A stretch of DNA of 64,000 nt, taken from positions 88,726-152,725 of the forward strand of contig NZ_JPWH01000013.1 of the NCBI RefSeq assembly GCF_003326755.1, written 5' to 3'. This document shows positions 19,017 to 28,744 of the stretch, piece after piece. Position numbers and translations under genes: made by a program. Source of the stretch: Thalassospira profundimaris. GTDB lineage: Bacteria; Pseudomonadota; Alphaproteobacteria; Rhodospirillales; Thalassospiraceae. The first letter of the stretch is position 1. The number at the start of each line of letters is the position of its first letter. Under the pieces are notes generated by a model. That model was not told where the DNA came from, did not search any database, and saw nothing but the letters and a program-made list of their open reading frames with translations.

Positions 19017-19385
19017 AACCTGTTTTCCCCAATCGGACCCCGGTGTGAACGCGGCTTTTTCTAACCCGAAGCAGTTTGCCCCCGCAACCTGTGTCAGCGG
19101 ATTTTTCCACTTTTCTGCGCCAATATATACCAGCAATTTCGCAGGCAACGAAGCCTTTTTATCCTGTAATCAGCACCTTGCCCGACCCTGGGTTGCGTTT
19201 GCATAGCAGCCTTGCCCGCGCCATGACGCGAGTCTCCATTCTGGCAATTTTCCAAAAACAGTTATCGACTCCCGGCCAGCATCCTGCACGGCAACCTTTT
19301 TAAAAGCCCTATCCCGCAGGCAACACTTAAAAATAACCGGGCACCGAGACGTAATGGCATGGTCATGTTATGGTCGAAAACGCAT

Positions 19386-20294
19386 TTACACGCTTGCGGG
19401 GCCCCGCCATTTTTTAACGACAGCACGCAAATCCTGCCAGGCCACGCGTTTTTGCTCGGGCGTCTTGATCAAATATTCCGGATGATACATGGCCGTGACA
19501 TCCACCTGAAGCGAATCGGAAAACGCCACATCTTTCCAGGTCCCGCGCAGGCGGGTAATACCCTTGTTTTCCGCCAGCAGCACCTTGGCCGCATTGCCGC
19601 CCATGCACACCACGATACGCGGCGACACCAGCGCAATATGGCGACGCACAAACGGTTCGCACACCATCAATTCATCCGGGGTGGGCTGGCGATTGCCTGG
19701 TGGGCGCCAGGGCAGAATGTTGGTCAGATACACCGTCTCGCGCGAGAGCCCGATGGATCGCAACATCGCCTCAAGCAACTGTCCCGGTGCCCCGGCAAAA
19801 GGCACGCCCTGCCGGTCTTCGTCGGCATCGGGCATTTCCCCCACCAGCATGATTTCCGCTGCCGGATCGCCCGCGCCAAACACCGTATTGCTGGCCGATT
19901 TTTTAAGGGCACAGCCATCAAAGGCAATAATGGCCTGGCGCAAGTCATCAAGCGTTTGAGCATCGGACGCCGCCCTTTGCGCCGAGAGGCGGGCTTCGTG
20001 CGGGGCATCAGACAAAACAAAACCGCCCGTACCAACCGGCGGCATCATGCCAGCACCCGCCCCCGCGCTAGCACCGGATGTGCGGCCCGCGCCCGCGCCT
20101 TTCAGGCCAAAGGTTCCGCGCCCGCCCGGCGCGGTTTTCGGCCCGGTATTCTGGCGCGAAAGACTTTCCGAAGCCCGGAACCGGTCTAGCGGTTCTTCGG
20201 CAATGGCTTCGTCAACGCCCATTTCATATTGCCAGATAAGGGCTTGCAGCGCATCGAGACTATTTACATCAAAATCTGATATTGGTTCACTCAT
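19386..20294 (-). CDS. Uracil-DNA glycosylase, family 4/5-like
   Basis: Removes uracil from DNA. The 302-residue protein has a variable N-terminus with a Gly/Ala-rich linker (about 60-85), then the core: VGEMPDADEDRQGVPF (motif I), PFAGAPGQLL, TNILPWRPPGNR and the motif II-like MYHPEYL. Of the four Fe-S cysteines of thermophilic family-4 enzymes only two equivalents remain (GCALKK, VCEPFV); the others are Phe and Trp, so a cluster is doubtful. This pattern seems common in alphaproteobacterial homologues. Divergent from the ETF-QO gene. Confidence 0.88.
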   Translation of the reverse strand: MSEPISDFDVNSLDALQALIWQYEMGVDEAIAEEPLDRFRASESLSRQNTGPKTAPGGRGTFGLKGAGAGRTSGASAGAGAGMMPPVGTGGFVLSDAPHEARLSAQRAASDAQTLDDLRQAIIAFDGCALKKSASNTVFGAGDPAAEIMLVGEMPDADEDRQGVPFAGAPGQLLEAMLRSIGLSRETVYLTNILPWRPPGNRQPTPDELMVCEPFVRRHIALVSPRIVVCMGGNAAKVLLAENKGITRLRGTWKDVAFSDSLQVDVTAMYHPEYLIKTPEQKRVAWQDLRAVVKKWRGPASV

Positions 20295-20398
20295 TTACAC
20301 AAAAAAGACGCATATATTCTTGCGCACGGTCATGGGAATGGTAAAATTTGCCCTGACTTTAACGGTTTTGATGGCGATGCGCCATATACAAACAAAGG

Positions 20399-20426
20399 TT
20401 TAATCGGTATAGATTTACCGATTAAA
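20399..20426. promoter_or_regulatory. 28-base perfect palindrome upstream of the ETF-QO gene
   Basis: TTTAATCGGTA (20399-20409), six spacer bases, and TACCGATTAAA (20416-20426) form an 11-bp perfect inverted repeat between the divergent UDG and ETF-QO genes, about 105 bases before the ETF-QO start. It lacks a T tract and looks like an operator for a dimeric regulator. Confidence 0.6.
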
Positions 20427-20530
20427 TACGAAGTGCCATGCGGGGCCTGGGCGAGACCCCGATCATAAAGATACCGCCGCAGCACTAATAACGGCAAAAA
20501 GCCCATGCTGCGACAAAGGAGAGAGACGAG

Positions 20531-22168
20531 ATGGAACGGGAATCCATGGAATTTGACGTGGTGGTCGTTGGTGCAGGCGTTTCGGGCCTTGCCGCTGCCA
20601 TCCGCCTGATGCAACTCGCCCAGGAACAGGAAAAGGAAATCACGGTTTGCGTGGTGGAAAAGGGACCTGAAGTCGGCGCGCACATATTATCTGGTGCGGT
20701 CGTTGAGCCCCGCGCGATCAACGAGCTTTTCCCTGACTGGCAGGAACGCGGCGCACCGCTGAATGTTGCTGCAACCGACGACCAGTTCATCATGCTAAGC
20801 GAAACGGGCGCACGCAAACTGCCCACCCCGCCGCAGATGCACAACAAGGGCAACTACATTGTCAGCCTGGGCAATGTATGCCGCTGGCTGGGCGAACAGG
20901 CCGAGGCACTGGGGGTAGAGGTTTATCCCGGTTTTGCCGCCGCCGAGGTGCTGTTTCACGAGGATGGCTCGGTCAAAGGCATTGCCACGGGTGACATGGG
21001 CCTGAAACGCGATGGTTCGCCCGGCCCCAACCACGAACCGGGCATGGAATTGCATGCCAAATACACCTTCTTTGCCGAAGGCTGCCGGGGCTCACTGTCC
21101 GAACAACTGATCCGCAAGTATGATTTGCGCCAAAATGCCGATCCGCAAACCTATGGCATCGGCATCAAGGAATTGTGGGAAGTTGACCCGGCTGTGCACA
21201 AGGAAGGCACCATCCAGCATACGGTCGGCTGGCCGCTGGATAGCAAAACCTATGGCGGGTCGTTCCTCTATCATCTGGATAATAACCAGGTCGCGGTGGG
21301 TTTTGTGATTGGCCTGGATTACGAAAACCCGCACCTTAGCCCGTTTGACGAGTTCCAGCGTTTCAAAACCCACCCGGAAGTACGCAAGATTTTTGAAAAC
21401 GGCCGTCGTATTTCGTACGGCGCACGCGCTCTGAACGAAGGCGGTTTTCAATCCCTGCCCGATCTGGTTTTCCCCGGCGGTTGCATCATTGGCTGTTCGG
21501 CCGGCTTTATGAATGTGCCGAAAATCAAGGGTTCGCACACCGCGATGAAAACCGGCATGCTGGCTGCCGAGGCCGCGTTCGAGCAACTGACCAGTGACAG
21601 CCCGGCACCGGTGCTTGATGCCTATCCCAAGGGTGTTGAAAACAGCTGGATTTACCCGGAACTGTACAAAGTCCGCAATATCCGCCCGAGCTTTGCCAAA
21701 TGGGGCTTTTGGGGCGGAATGGTCTATAGTGCTGTTGATACCTATGTCTTTGGTGGCAAGGCCCCCTGGACCTTTAAAAACCACGCGGACCATGCCTGCC
21801 TGAAACCGGCAGCGGATATGCCGAAAATTGACTATCCCAAGCCGGATGGCAAGATCAGCTTTGACAAGCTGTCATCGGTTTTTCTATCGAACACCAATCA
21901 TCGTGAAGATGAACCGATCCACCTGACCTTAAAAGATGACAGCGTGCCGGTGGATGTGAACCTTGCCAAATATGCCGGGCCCGAAGCCCGCTATTGCCCG
22001 GCCGGGGTTTACGAATTTGTCGAGGATACGGAAAAAGGCGGCCAGCGTTTGCAAATCAATGCCCAGAACTGCGTGCATTGCAAAACCTGCGACATCAAGG
22101 ACCCGACCCAGAACATCGTCTGGGTGGTGCCCGAAGGCGGCGAGGGCCCGACTTACCCGAATATGTAA
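20531..22168 (+). CDS. Electron-transfer flavoprotein:ubiquinone oxidoreductase
   Basis: Inner-membrane-associated flavoenzyme that passes electrons from ETF (fatty-acid and amino-acid oxidation) to ubiquinone. The 545-residue protein has the FAD-binding [14 protein letters not shown] near the N-terminus, an internal [14 protein letters not shown], and C-terminal [4Fe-4S] ligands in CPAGVYEF and [12 protein letters not shown]. The length fits the mature bacterial enzyme. AAGGA at 20516-20520 precedes the ATG by 10 bases. The large palindrome upstream suggests dedicated regulation, perhaps by a fatty-acid-responsive factor (inference). Confidence 0.96.
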   Translation: MERESMEFDVVVVGAGVSGLAAAIRLMQLAQEQEKEITVCVVEKGPEVGAHILSGAVVEPRAINELFPDWQERGAPLNVAATDDQFIMLSETGARKLPTPPQMHNKGNYIVSLGNVCRWLGEQAEALGVEVYPGFAAAEVLFHEDGSVKGIATGDMGLKRDGSPGPNHEPGMELHAKYTFFAEGCRGSLSEQLIRKYDLRQNADPQTYGIGIKELWEVDPAVHKEGTIQHTVGWPLDSKTYGGSFLYHLDNNQVAVGFVIGLDYENPHLSPFDEFQRFKTHPEVRKIFENGRRISYGARALNEGGFQSLPDLVFPGGCIIGCSAGFMNVPKIKGSHTAMKTGMLAAEAAFEQLTSDSPAPVLDAYPKGVENSWIYPELYKVRNIRPSFAKWGFWGGMVYSAVDTYVFGGKAPWTFKNHADHACLKPAADMPKIDYPKPDGKISFDKLSSVFLSNTNHREDEPIHLTLKDDSVPVDVNLAKYAGPEARYCPAGVYEFVEDTEKGGQRLQINAQNCVHCKTCDIKDPTQNIVWVVPEGGEGPTYPNM

Positions 22169-22192
22169 GCTGGCTTAAGCACATAAACGACC

Positions 22193-22222
22193 AAAGGGCC
22201 GCATCCTGTGATGCGGCCCTTT
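22193..22222. terminator. Bidirectional terminator
   Basis: AAAGGGCCGCATC (22193-22205), loop CTGT, GATGCGGCCCTTT (22210-22222): a perfect 13-bp stem between the convergent ETF-QO and aldehyde dehydrogenase genes. Confidence 0.9.
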
Positions 22223-22255
22223 GACCTCATAAATAACAACAACGCGTTCGTCCCG

Positions 22256-23791
22256 TTATTCGGGGGCGTATCCGAATGCGGCGGGCGGATTGGCCGCCGT
22301 TTCCGTCCAAATGCTTTTGGGTTGCATATATTCCATCAACCCTTCCTTCCCGCTGGAGCGACCATAACCACTGGCCCCAAAACCGCCAAAGGGCGACATG
22401 ACATTGATGGTTTTGTAACTGTTGATCCAGAAGGTCCCTGCCCGCACATGTGCCGCCACCCGGTGCGCACGATCCACCGATTGCGTCCAGACAGCTCCGG
22501 CCAGGCCAAACTTGCTGTCATTGGCGATTGCCACCGCCTCGGCCTCGTCCTCGAACGGAATGACGGAAACTACCGGACCAAAAATTTCCTCGCGGGCAAT
22601 TTTCATGTCATTGCGCACATCGCCCAAAACCGTCGGGCGCAGGAAATAGCCATTCTCACAAGCCGCACCGTCCGGGCGCATCCCACCTGCCAGCAATGTG
22701 GCCCCTTCTTTCTGGCCGTCCGCCACCAGGCGACAAACGGTCTGATATTGGGCGTCATTATTGATCGGGCCAATCTGGGTGGCGCTGTCCATCGGGTCGC
22801 CAACCGGAATACGGTTGGCCCCCTCCACCAGCATATCAAGGAAGCGATCCATAACGCTTCGTTGCACCAAAAGGCGCGACCCGGCAACGCAGCTTTGCCC
22901 CGCCCCGCTAAAGATGGCGGCCTGTGCACCCAGGACCGCGCGTTTCAAATCAGCATCCTCAAACACAATATTGGCCGATTTCCCGCCCAGTTCCAGCACA
23001 CAGGGCACGATGTTTTGTGCGGCCTGGCTGGCAATAATCGCCCCGGTCCGCGGGGAGCCGACAAATACCACCTTGCGGGTGGCATCATGCGTGGTGGCGG
23101 CAACGCCGGTTGTGGCACCCAACCCCGCCAGCACCGTTATCACCCCGTCGGGCAGCCCGGCCTTTTTCGACAAAACCCCCAGGGCAAGTGATGAAAGCGG
23201 CGTCATTTCCGATGGTTTTAACACCGCTGCATTGCCGGTACACAGGGCCGGGGCCAACTGCCAGCCCGCCGTAAAAATTGGCGCGTTCCAGGGGGTAATC
23301 TGTGTGACCACACCATAGGGTTCGTAACGGGTATAGTTCAAATGGCTGGTCGGCACCGGGATGACATCGCCATGCAGCTTGTCGGCCCACCCGGCGTAAT
23401 ATTCAAACATCTCGGCGACTTTTAGCACCTCAACCTTTGTATCACGGATCGGCTTGCCCGCCGTCATGGTTTCCAGCAAGGCCAGCTCATCGAGATGATC
23501 ACGCACCTGCTGCCCGATCCGCCACAAAATGCGCCCGCGTTCAGCCGCGCTCAGGGCCCACCAGACTTTCTGCCCGGCAACAGCAGCACTCATGGCGGCG
23601 TCCACCACTTCGGCCCCGGCATCCCTGATGCTAAAAAATGCCTTGCCGGTGGCCGGGTCAGTCAGCTCGAACGCATCGCCGCGCCCGGGCATTATTGTGC
23701 CATTCACCCAACTTCCGATGTCGTCTGCTCCGAAAAACGGGGCCATCGCCTTTTGGTAATCACGCGGCATCAATTTGGCTTGCTGGCTCAT
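22256..23791 (-). CDS. Aldehyde dehydrogenase family protein
   Basis: NAD(P)+-dependent oxidation of an aldehyde to an acid. The 511-residue protein has all hallmarks: TPWNAPIF (cofactor site), KPSEMTP, VFVGSPRTG, catalytic Glu267 in LELGGKSAN and nucleophile Cys301 in GAGQSCVAGSR. ATG 23791 has AGGAG 8 bases before it and overlaps the stop of the preceding dehydrogenase (ATGA), so the two are co-translated. Partnered with a 3-hydroxyisobutyrate-dehydrogenase-like enzyme, it probably completes oxidation of a hydroxyacid or alcohol; the substrate is unknown. Confidence 0.94.
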   Translation of the reverse strand: MSQQAKLMPRDYQKAMAPFFGADDIGSWVNGTIMPGRGDAFELTDPATGKAFFSIRDAGAEVVDAAMSAAVAGQKVWWALSAAERGRILWRIGQQVRDHLDELALLETMTAGKPIRDTKVEVLKVAEMFEYYAGWADKLHGDVIPVPTSHLNYTRYEPYGVVTQITPWNAPIFTAGWQLAPALCTGNAAVLKPSEMTPLSSLALGVLSKKAGLPDGVITVLAGLGATTGVAATTHDATRKVVFVGSPRTGAIIASQAAQNIVPCVLELGGKSANIVFEDADLKRAVLGAQAAIFSGAGQSCVAGSRLLVQRSVMDRFLDMLVEGANRIPVGDPMDSATQIGPINNDAQYQTVCRLVADGQKEGATLLAGGMRPDGAACENGYFLRPTVLGDVRNDMKIAREEIFGPVVSVIPFEDEAEAVAIANDSKFGLAGAVWTQSVDRAHRVAAHVRAGTFWINSYKTINVMSPFGGFGASGYGRSSGKEGLMEYMQPKSIWTETAANPPAAFGYAPE

Positions 23792-24687
23792 GCTTTTTCT
23801 CCTGCCAGGATGGGCGCACATTCGGTAATCCGGTTAAAATCGGCATCATCAGACAACAATTTGGCACTATCGGCCCAAATTTTTCCGGCCAGTTCACAAA
23901 CCGGAAGGGGAATATCCTTTTGCTCTGCCAGGCTTATGGCAAGGCGCATATCCTTGCGCATCAGGCCCATTGTAAAGCCGCTGTCAAATGCGTCATTCAT
24001 CACCCATTTTGGATAATTCACCTCGCTGATCGCGCTACGGCCCGACCCGGCATTCAGCGCGGCAATCAGGTTTTCGGTGGTCACACCGGCGGCATTTCCC
24101 AAACGCACCGCCTCACGCATGGTCAAAAGATGGCTTGCCACCAGCATGTTATTCACAATCTTCACCGCATGGCCCGCCCCCACCGGGCCGACATGGGTGA
24201 TTTTGCCGCCCAGCGCATTCAATACCGGCCGGGCACGGGCCACATCGGCCTCGGCCCCGCCGACCATCATGGTCAAATTGCCGCTATTGGCCCCTGCCGG
24301 GCCACCACTTACCGGCGCATCAATCAGGATGTGGCCCTGCTGGCGCAATGCCGCATCAATCTCGCGCGTTACATCGGGTTCGGAGGTGGTGGTATCAATC
24401 ACCAGGCGCGGGTCCAGGTCGCGGGTGGCAAGGCCCCCATCGCCGGTTAAAACCATACGCACATGGTTTGCCGTTGGCAGGGACAGAATGATGGTCGGGC
24501 AGGCGTCAAACACCGCGCCAAGGCTGGCCACAATTGTTACCCCTGCTGCGGCGGCATTGGCCTGGCTTGTCGGCGACACATCAAACCCGGTCACGGAAAA
24601 ACCATCCCGAAGCAGGGTGCGGGCCATGCCCAGCCCCATATTGCCAAGACCCACGACGCCAATGGCACCTGTTTGCGGATTGCTCAC
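23788..24687 (-). CDS. NAD(P)-dependent beta-hydroxyacid dehydrogenase (3-hydroxyisobutyrate dehydrogenase family)
   Basis: A 299-residue oxidoreductase with an N-terminal Rossmann fold (GVVGLGNMGLGMA), the substrate-binding DAPVSGGPAGANSG and the catalytic lysine in GHAVKIVNN. These are the family's three signatures (3-hydroxyisobutyrate, tartronate semialdehyde or succinic semialdehyde reductases). The GTG start at 24687 is preferred: GAGG lies 8 bases upstream and the Rossmann motif follows immediately. The frame continues to 24843 but encodes nothing conserved. Divergent from the LysR gene. Confidence 0.92.
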   Translation of the reverse strand: MSNPQTGAIGVVGLGNMGLGMARTLLRDGFSVTGFDVSPTSQANAAAAGVTIVASLGAVFDACPTIILSLPTANHVRMVLTGDGGLATRDLDPRLVIDTTTSEPDVTREIDAALRQQGHILIDAPVSGGPAGANSGNLTMMVGGAEADVARARPVLNALGGKITHVGPVGAGHAVKIVNNMLVASHLLTMREAVRLGNAAGVTTENLIAALNAGSGRSAISEVNYPKWVMNDAFDSGFTMGLMRKDMRLAISLAEQKDIPLPVCELAGKIWADSAKLLSDDADFNRITECAPILAGEKA

Positions 24688-24948
24688 GATATTTGCCTCA
24701 TTACTATGACTGCCAGACAGCAGGGATGCCGGATAAAACCGCGTCTTCCTGTCGCCACCCTGCATGATCCGATGTGATTTTTGATTTTGCCCCGGAACTT
24801 TCCAATCGATACCCGGCGAACTCAAGATCAATTGCCGGAACATATTGTTGCCGAAACAGCAACAGGTATGGTCTGATTGCGTGATCCGTTTTATAAATCA
24901 GGCAAACTTGGCACTCCGCCAAACATCCCTGCATCAGGCCGATATGCC

Positions 24949-25878
24949 ATGAAGATCGACGATAAACCGCTGCGCTATTTTCTGGCTGTGTTTGAATGCG
25001 GCTCCATTCGTACGGCTGCCGAAAATTTGCGTATTGCACCATCCGCCATCAGCCGGCAAATCGCCGCACTTGAGGCGCATCTGGAAACGCTTTTGATGGA
25101 GCGCACAAAACGCGGCATCATTTTTACCGAATCGGGCCATATGGTTGCCGCCCATGCCCGTCGCCGCTTTGAAATGGACGAGGCCTTTGCCGTGGACCTA
25201 GCCGCCGCACGCGGGGCCATTGCCGGCACGGTGCGCATCGCCACCGGTGAAGGGTTTGTGGTGGACCTGGTCAACCATGTCGTGCGCCCGCTGCGCGATG
25301 AATTTCCCGATGTGCGCCTGGAAATTGATGTCGCCGGGACCGAAAAAATGACCCACGGTATTTTGCGCGATGATTATGATATGGGCCTGGTTTTCAACCC
25401 GCCGCGCAACCCGGACCTGGAATTGCTGGCCGAAGGCCACGCGCCGCTTTGCGCCCTTGTGCCCCCGGAATTCGAGCTGGCAAAGCAGACAAGCTGCGTT
25501 TTGGCCGAAACCCTGACTTATCCACTGGCCCTGCTGAACCCGCATTTTGGCGTTGCCAAACTGCTGGCCAATGTCGATCAGGGTCACAGCCTGACACGCG
25601 ATGCCTTTCTGACTGCCGATTCGATCAATGTCGCCATTCATTTTGTCCTCTCGGGTGGCGGCATCACCTTTTTGCCTGCCTTTGCCGTATCACGACAACT
25701 ACGCAGGGGCGAGGTTGTTGCCGTCCCGCTGACGGACCCGTATCTGGACCGTGTGCCGTCGCATTTGCTGGTCCGCAAGGAAAGACCCAAAACCGCTGCC
25801 GTGCGGGCCGTTTCCAAGATGATTTGCGAGCGGATGGAGGCCTTTGGCGCCGCCTGGTACCCCGACGAACATCCCTGA
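24949..25878 (+). CDS. LysR-family transcriptional regulator
   Basis: A 309-residue DNA-binding regulator. The N-terminal winged helix-turn-helix reads LRYFLAVFECGSIRTAAE followed by PSAISRQIAALE (residues 5-60), then a periplasmic-binding-like co-inducer domain. ATG 24949 directly precedes the helix-turn-helix; an upstream frame from 24877 adds unconserved residues. It is divergent from the dehydrogenase pair and upstream of the DUF3100/M20 genes, so it could control either set. Confidence 0.92.
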   Translation: MKIDDKPLRYFLAVFECGSIRTAAENLRIAPSAISRQIAALEAHLETLLMERTKRGIIFTESGHMVAAHARRRFEMDEAFAVDLAAARGAIAGTVRIATGEGFVVDLVNHVVRPLRDEFPDVRLEIDVAGTEKMTHGILRDDYDMGLVFNPPRNPDLELLAEGHAPLCALVPPEFELAKQTSCVLAETLTYPLALLNPHFGVAKLLANVDQGHSLTRDAFLTADSINVAIHFVLSGGGITFLPAFAVSRQLRRGEVVAVPLTDPYLDRVPSHLLVRKERPKTAAVRAVSKMICERMEAFGAAWYPDEHP

Positions 25879-25889
25879 ACGCCCATAGG

Positions 25890-25908
25890 TGTTGCCGTTT
25901 TGGCAACA
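25890..25908 (+). terminator. Hairpin after the LysR gene
   Basis: TGTTGCC (25890-25896), GTTTT loop, GGCAACA (25902-25908). A short perfect stem 12 bases after the stop, without a T run, so a weak terminator at best. Confidence 0.45.
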
Positions 25909-26053
25909 AAGCCATCCCAAAATGGCACTTGCACCGGCTTGGGCGAGTTTTCATTCTCGGTCAAAATCCCCGGCACAAAAAATGGCAAAATTGTGAAATC
26001 CGCCACGGCCAAAGACCGGGGACAGGGCCGTATCACGTCAAGGAGACTGGGAA

Positions 26054-26884
26054 ATGAACGCGCTTCGGGGGCAGTTGGAGCTTTGGCGGCTTCACCTTGC
26101 TGTTATTGTTATTGGGGCCATTGCCGAACTGATCGGCATTCAGAAAATTCCGCTGGGGATTGGCGCAATTTTGCTGCTGCCGCTGCTTTATGCGTTTGTC
26201 ATGGCAGCATTGATGAACCCCAACCTGATGCCGAAATTCGGCAAAATCATCCGTCAAAAGGAAGTCCAGGCGGCATCACCGTTAATCGTGGTTGCGATCA
26301 TGCCGTTTATTGCCAAATTCGGCACCACCATTGGCCCGGCCATCAACACAATTATCGAGGCGGGCCCCGCCCTGATTTTGCAGGAACTGGGTAATCTTGG
26401 CACCATTGTGCTGGCGTTTCCGCTGGCGGTGTGGGGGCTTAAAATGGGGCGCGAGGCCATTGGCGCAACCTTTTCGATTGCGCGTGAACCCAACCTTGCC
26501 ATCATTGCTGACCGTTACACCCTCAAAAGTCCGGAAGGCACCGGGGTGATGGGCGTTTACGTGATTGGCACCCTGTTTGGCACCTTTATCTTCGCCATCC
26601 TGGCCTCGCTGTTTGCCAGTTCCAACCTGTTTGATCCGCGTGCGCTGGCAATGGCGTGCGGCATTGGCAGTGGCTCGATGATGGCCGCCTGTACCGGGGC
26701 GCTGACCGAAGTTGTCCCCTCGATGAAGGATGAAATCCTGGCTCTGGCCGGGGCAAGCAACCTTCTGACCTATGCCACCGGGCTGTATGCCGGGCTGTTC
26801 CTGGCCCTGCCGATTGTTGAAAAAATCTATAACGCGACGGCAGGCAAAAAAGACCTTGCCAACGCCAGCAGGACGGAGGGCTGA
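26054..26884 (+). CDS. DUF3100 domain-containing membrane protein
   Basis: A 276-residue polytopic membrane protein with about eight hydrophobic helices and few charged residues. Conserved-looking parts are AVIVIGAIAELIGIQK at the start, KFGTTIGPAIN, and GIGSGSMMAACTGAL followed by GASNLLTYATGLY. It fits DUF3100, whose role is unknown; the glycine/serine-rich loop in the second half looks transporter-like. AAGGAG (26040-26045) gives a firm start. It begins a three-gene run with a second membrane protein and an amidohydrolase, suggesting uptake of the amidohydrolase substrate. Confidence 0.8.
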   Translation: MNALRGQLELWRLHLAVIVIGAIAELIGIQKIPLGIGAILLLPLLYAFVMAALMNPNLMPKFGKIIRQKEVQAASPLIVVAIMPFIAKFGTTIGPAINTIIEAGPALILQELGNLGTIVLAFPLAVWGLKMGREAIGATFSIAREPNLAIIADRYTLKSPEGTGVMGVYVIGTLFGTFIFAILASLFASSNLFDPRALAMACGIGSGSMMAACTGALTEVVPSMKDEILALAGASNLLTYATGLYAGLFLALPIVEKIYNATAGKKDLANASRTEG

Positions 26885-26886
26885 TC

Positions 26887-27375
26887 ATGTCGGAAAGTGC
26901 CGTTGCAACCAAATCAACCCGCGCGAAAATTGATCTGGTCGATCATGCGCTGACCCTGATCATTGTCTGCCTGGTCGGGCTGGTAATGAATACGGTGGGG
27001 CCGAAAATTCCGCTTGCCGATGGCTTTATGGGCATGGTGGTGATTTATGTCATCTCGCTGGTGGGTCTGGCGCTCACCCGGTTTGCCCCGTTTTATCTGC
27101 CCAGCGTTGCCTGGATTTCGCTGGTGGGCATCGTTGCGACCCTGCCGGGTGTTCCCGGGTCGGAATGGGTTGTCGCCCAGGCCAAATCGGTCAATTTCCT
27201 GGCCCTTGCCACCCCGGCCCTGGCCTATGCCGGGTTTGCCATTGCCAAAAAAGAAATCGAGGTTGCCAAACATTCCGGCTGGAAACTGGCGCTGGTGGCG
27301 TGTTTTGTCTTTCTGGGCACCTATGCCGGTTCGGTATTGGTGGCAGAACTGATTTTGCGCCTGCAAGGCGTTTGA
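26887..27375 (+). CDS. Small membrane protein, partner of the DUF3100 protein
   Basis: A 162-residue protein with four to five hydrophobic helices; I recognise no named family. The N-terminal 18 residues are polar, then VDHALTLIIVCLVGLVMN. It starts 3 bases after the DUF3100 gene with GGAGGG 6 bases before the ATG, so the two are surely co-expressed and may form one transporter. Confidence 0.75.
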   Translation: MSESAVATKSTRAKIDLVDHALTLIIVCLVGLVMNTVGPKIPLADGFMGMVVIYVISLVGLALTRFAPFYLPSVAWISLVGIVATLPGVPGSEWVVAQAKSVNFLALATPALAYAGFAIAKKEIEVAKHSGWKLALVACFVFLGTYAGSVLVAELILRLQGV

Positions 27376-27469
27376 TCGGCAATCACATTGTACAATCTTG
27401 CAAAGCGGGGGCATCATGTTCCCCGTTTTGCCCCCCATTCGCCCCTTCCAGCCTGTAAAGAGTAAGCAA

Positions 27470-28654
27470 ATGACCGCCTCAAAACCTGTTCTTCATCCGC
27501 GTGCCACCGAACTAGTTGATGAATTTACCGCCTGGCGGCACCATTTGCACGCCCATCCCGAAACCGCGTTCGAGGAAAAGCTGACCAGCGCCTTTGTCGC
27601 GGAAAAGCTGCAATCCTTCGGGCTGGAGGTCAAAACCGGCATCGCCAAAACCGGCGTGGTTGCGACCCTGAAAGGCAAAGGCGGTGCAGGCAAACGCATT
27701 GGCCTGCGTGCGGATATGGATGCACTCGATATTCACGAAACCACCAATTTGCCCTATGCCTCCCAACATCCGGGTAAAATGCACGCCTGCGGCCATGATG
27801 GTCATATGACGATGCTGCTGGGGGCTGCGAAAATACTGGCGGAAAACCCCGATTTTACCGGCACGGTGGATTTCATTTTTCAGCCTGCCGAAGAAAATGA
27901 GGGTGGCGGCCGCGACATGGTGGAAGAAGGCCTGTTTGACAGCCATCCGGTTGATGCCGTTTACGGCATGCACAACTGGCCGGGCCGCGATGTTGGCACA
28001 ATGGCGATGCAGGCCGGGCCGATGATGGCAAGTTATGATATCTTTGAAATCAATATTGACGGTCGGGGCTGCCATGCCGCCATGCCGCATTTGGGCCGCG
28101 ACCCGATCACGGCGGCGGGCCAAGTACTTTTGGCCCTGCAAACCATTCCGGCGCGCAATGTCAACCCGCTGCAAAGTGCGGTGATTTCGCCAACCCAGAT
28201 GTTGGCGGGCGATACCTGGAATGTCATCCCCGAAACCGCCACCCTGCGCGGCACGGTGCGCACCTTTGACCCGGCGGTGCAGGATATGGTGGAGGACCGC
28301 CTTAAAACCGTGGCCGATGCCACCGCGCGCGCCTTTGAGTGTACCGCGCGCATGATGTATCAGCGCCGCTACCCCGCCACCATCAATAGCGAGGCCGAAA
28401 CCGCCATCGCCCTGGATGCCGCAACACAGGTTATCGGGGCCGATCAGATCGACACCAGCCCGGAACCCTCGATGGCGAGCGAGGATTTCGCCTTTATGCT
28501 CAATGCCAAACCCGGTAGTTACGTCTGGCTGGGAAATGGCCCGACCGATGGCAACTGCCTGTTGCATAATTCGGCCTACAATTTTAACGATGCCGCCATC
28601 CCCTATGGCGTCAGTTACTGGATTTCGCTGGTCAAACAGGCGCTGGCAGCATGA
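27470..28654 (+). CDS. M20 family amidohydrolase/metallopeptidase
   Basis: A 394-residue zinc amidohydrolase of the HipO/AmhX group, which removes N-acyl or aromatic groups from amino acids or cleaves dipeptides. Metal and catalytic residues are seen in GLRADMDAL, HACGHDGHM, QPAEENEGGG and GMHNWPG. A dimerisation-domain segment GCHAAMPHLGRDP follows. ATG 27470 fits the family N-terminus (RHHLHAHPE soon after); the frame runs back to 27398. Located 95 bases behind the membrane-protein pair, it probably acts on what they import. Confidence 0.92.
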   Translation: MTASKPVLHPRATELVDEFTAWRHHLHAHPETAFEEKLTSAFVAEKLQSFGLEVKTGIAKTGVVATLKGKGGAGKRIGLRADMDALDIHETTNLPYASQHPGKMHACGHDGHMTMLLGAAKILAENPDFTGTVDFIFQPAEENEGGGRDMVEEGLFDSHPVDAVYGMHNWPGRDVGTMAMQAGPMMASYDIFEINIDGRGCHAAMPHLGRDPITAAGQVLLALQTIPARNVNPLQSAVISPTQMLAGDTWNVIPETATLRGTVRTFDPAVQDMVEDRLKTVADATARAFECTARMMYQRRYPATINSEAETAIALDAATQVIGADQIDTSPEPSMASEDFAFMLNAKPGSYVWLGNGPTDGNCLLHNSAYNFNDAAIPYGVSYWISLVKQALAA

Positions 28655-28744
28655 TTTTGCGGGCATCATACGTATTTTTCTTGTCTAAGGGGCAAACTGC
28701 GCGTTCAATAGCCGCCCTTTTTTAACTGCGCGGCGGTAGGACGA

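Noticed and set aside
27512..28669. 385-codon minus-strand frame opposite the M20 gene
   Set aside because: Shadow frame produced by biased codon usage; His/Gly-rich without known motifs.
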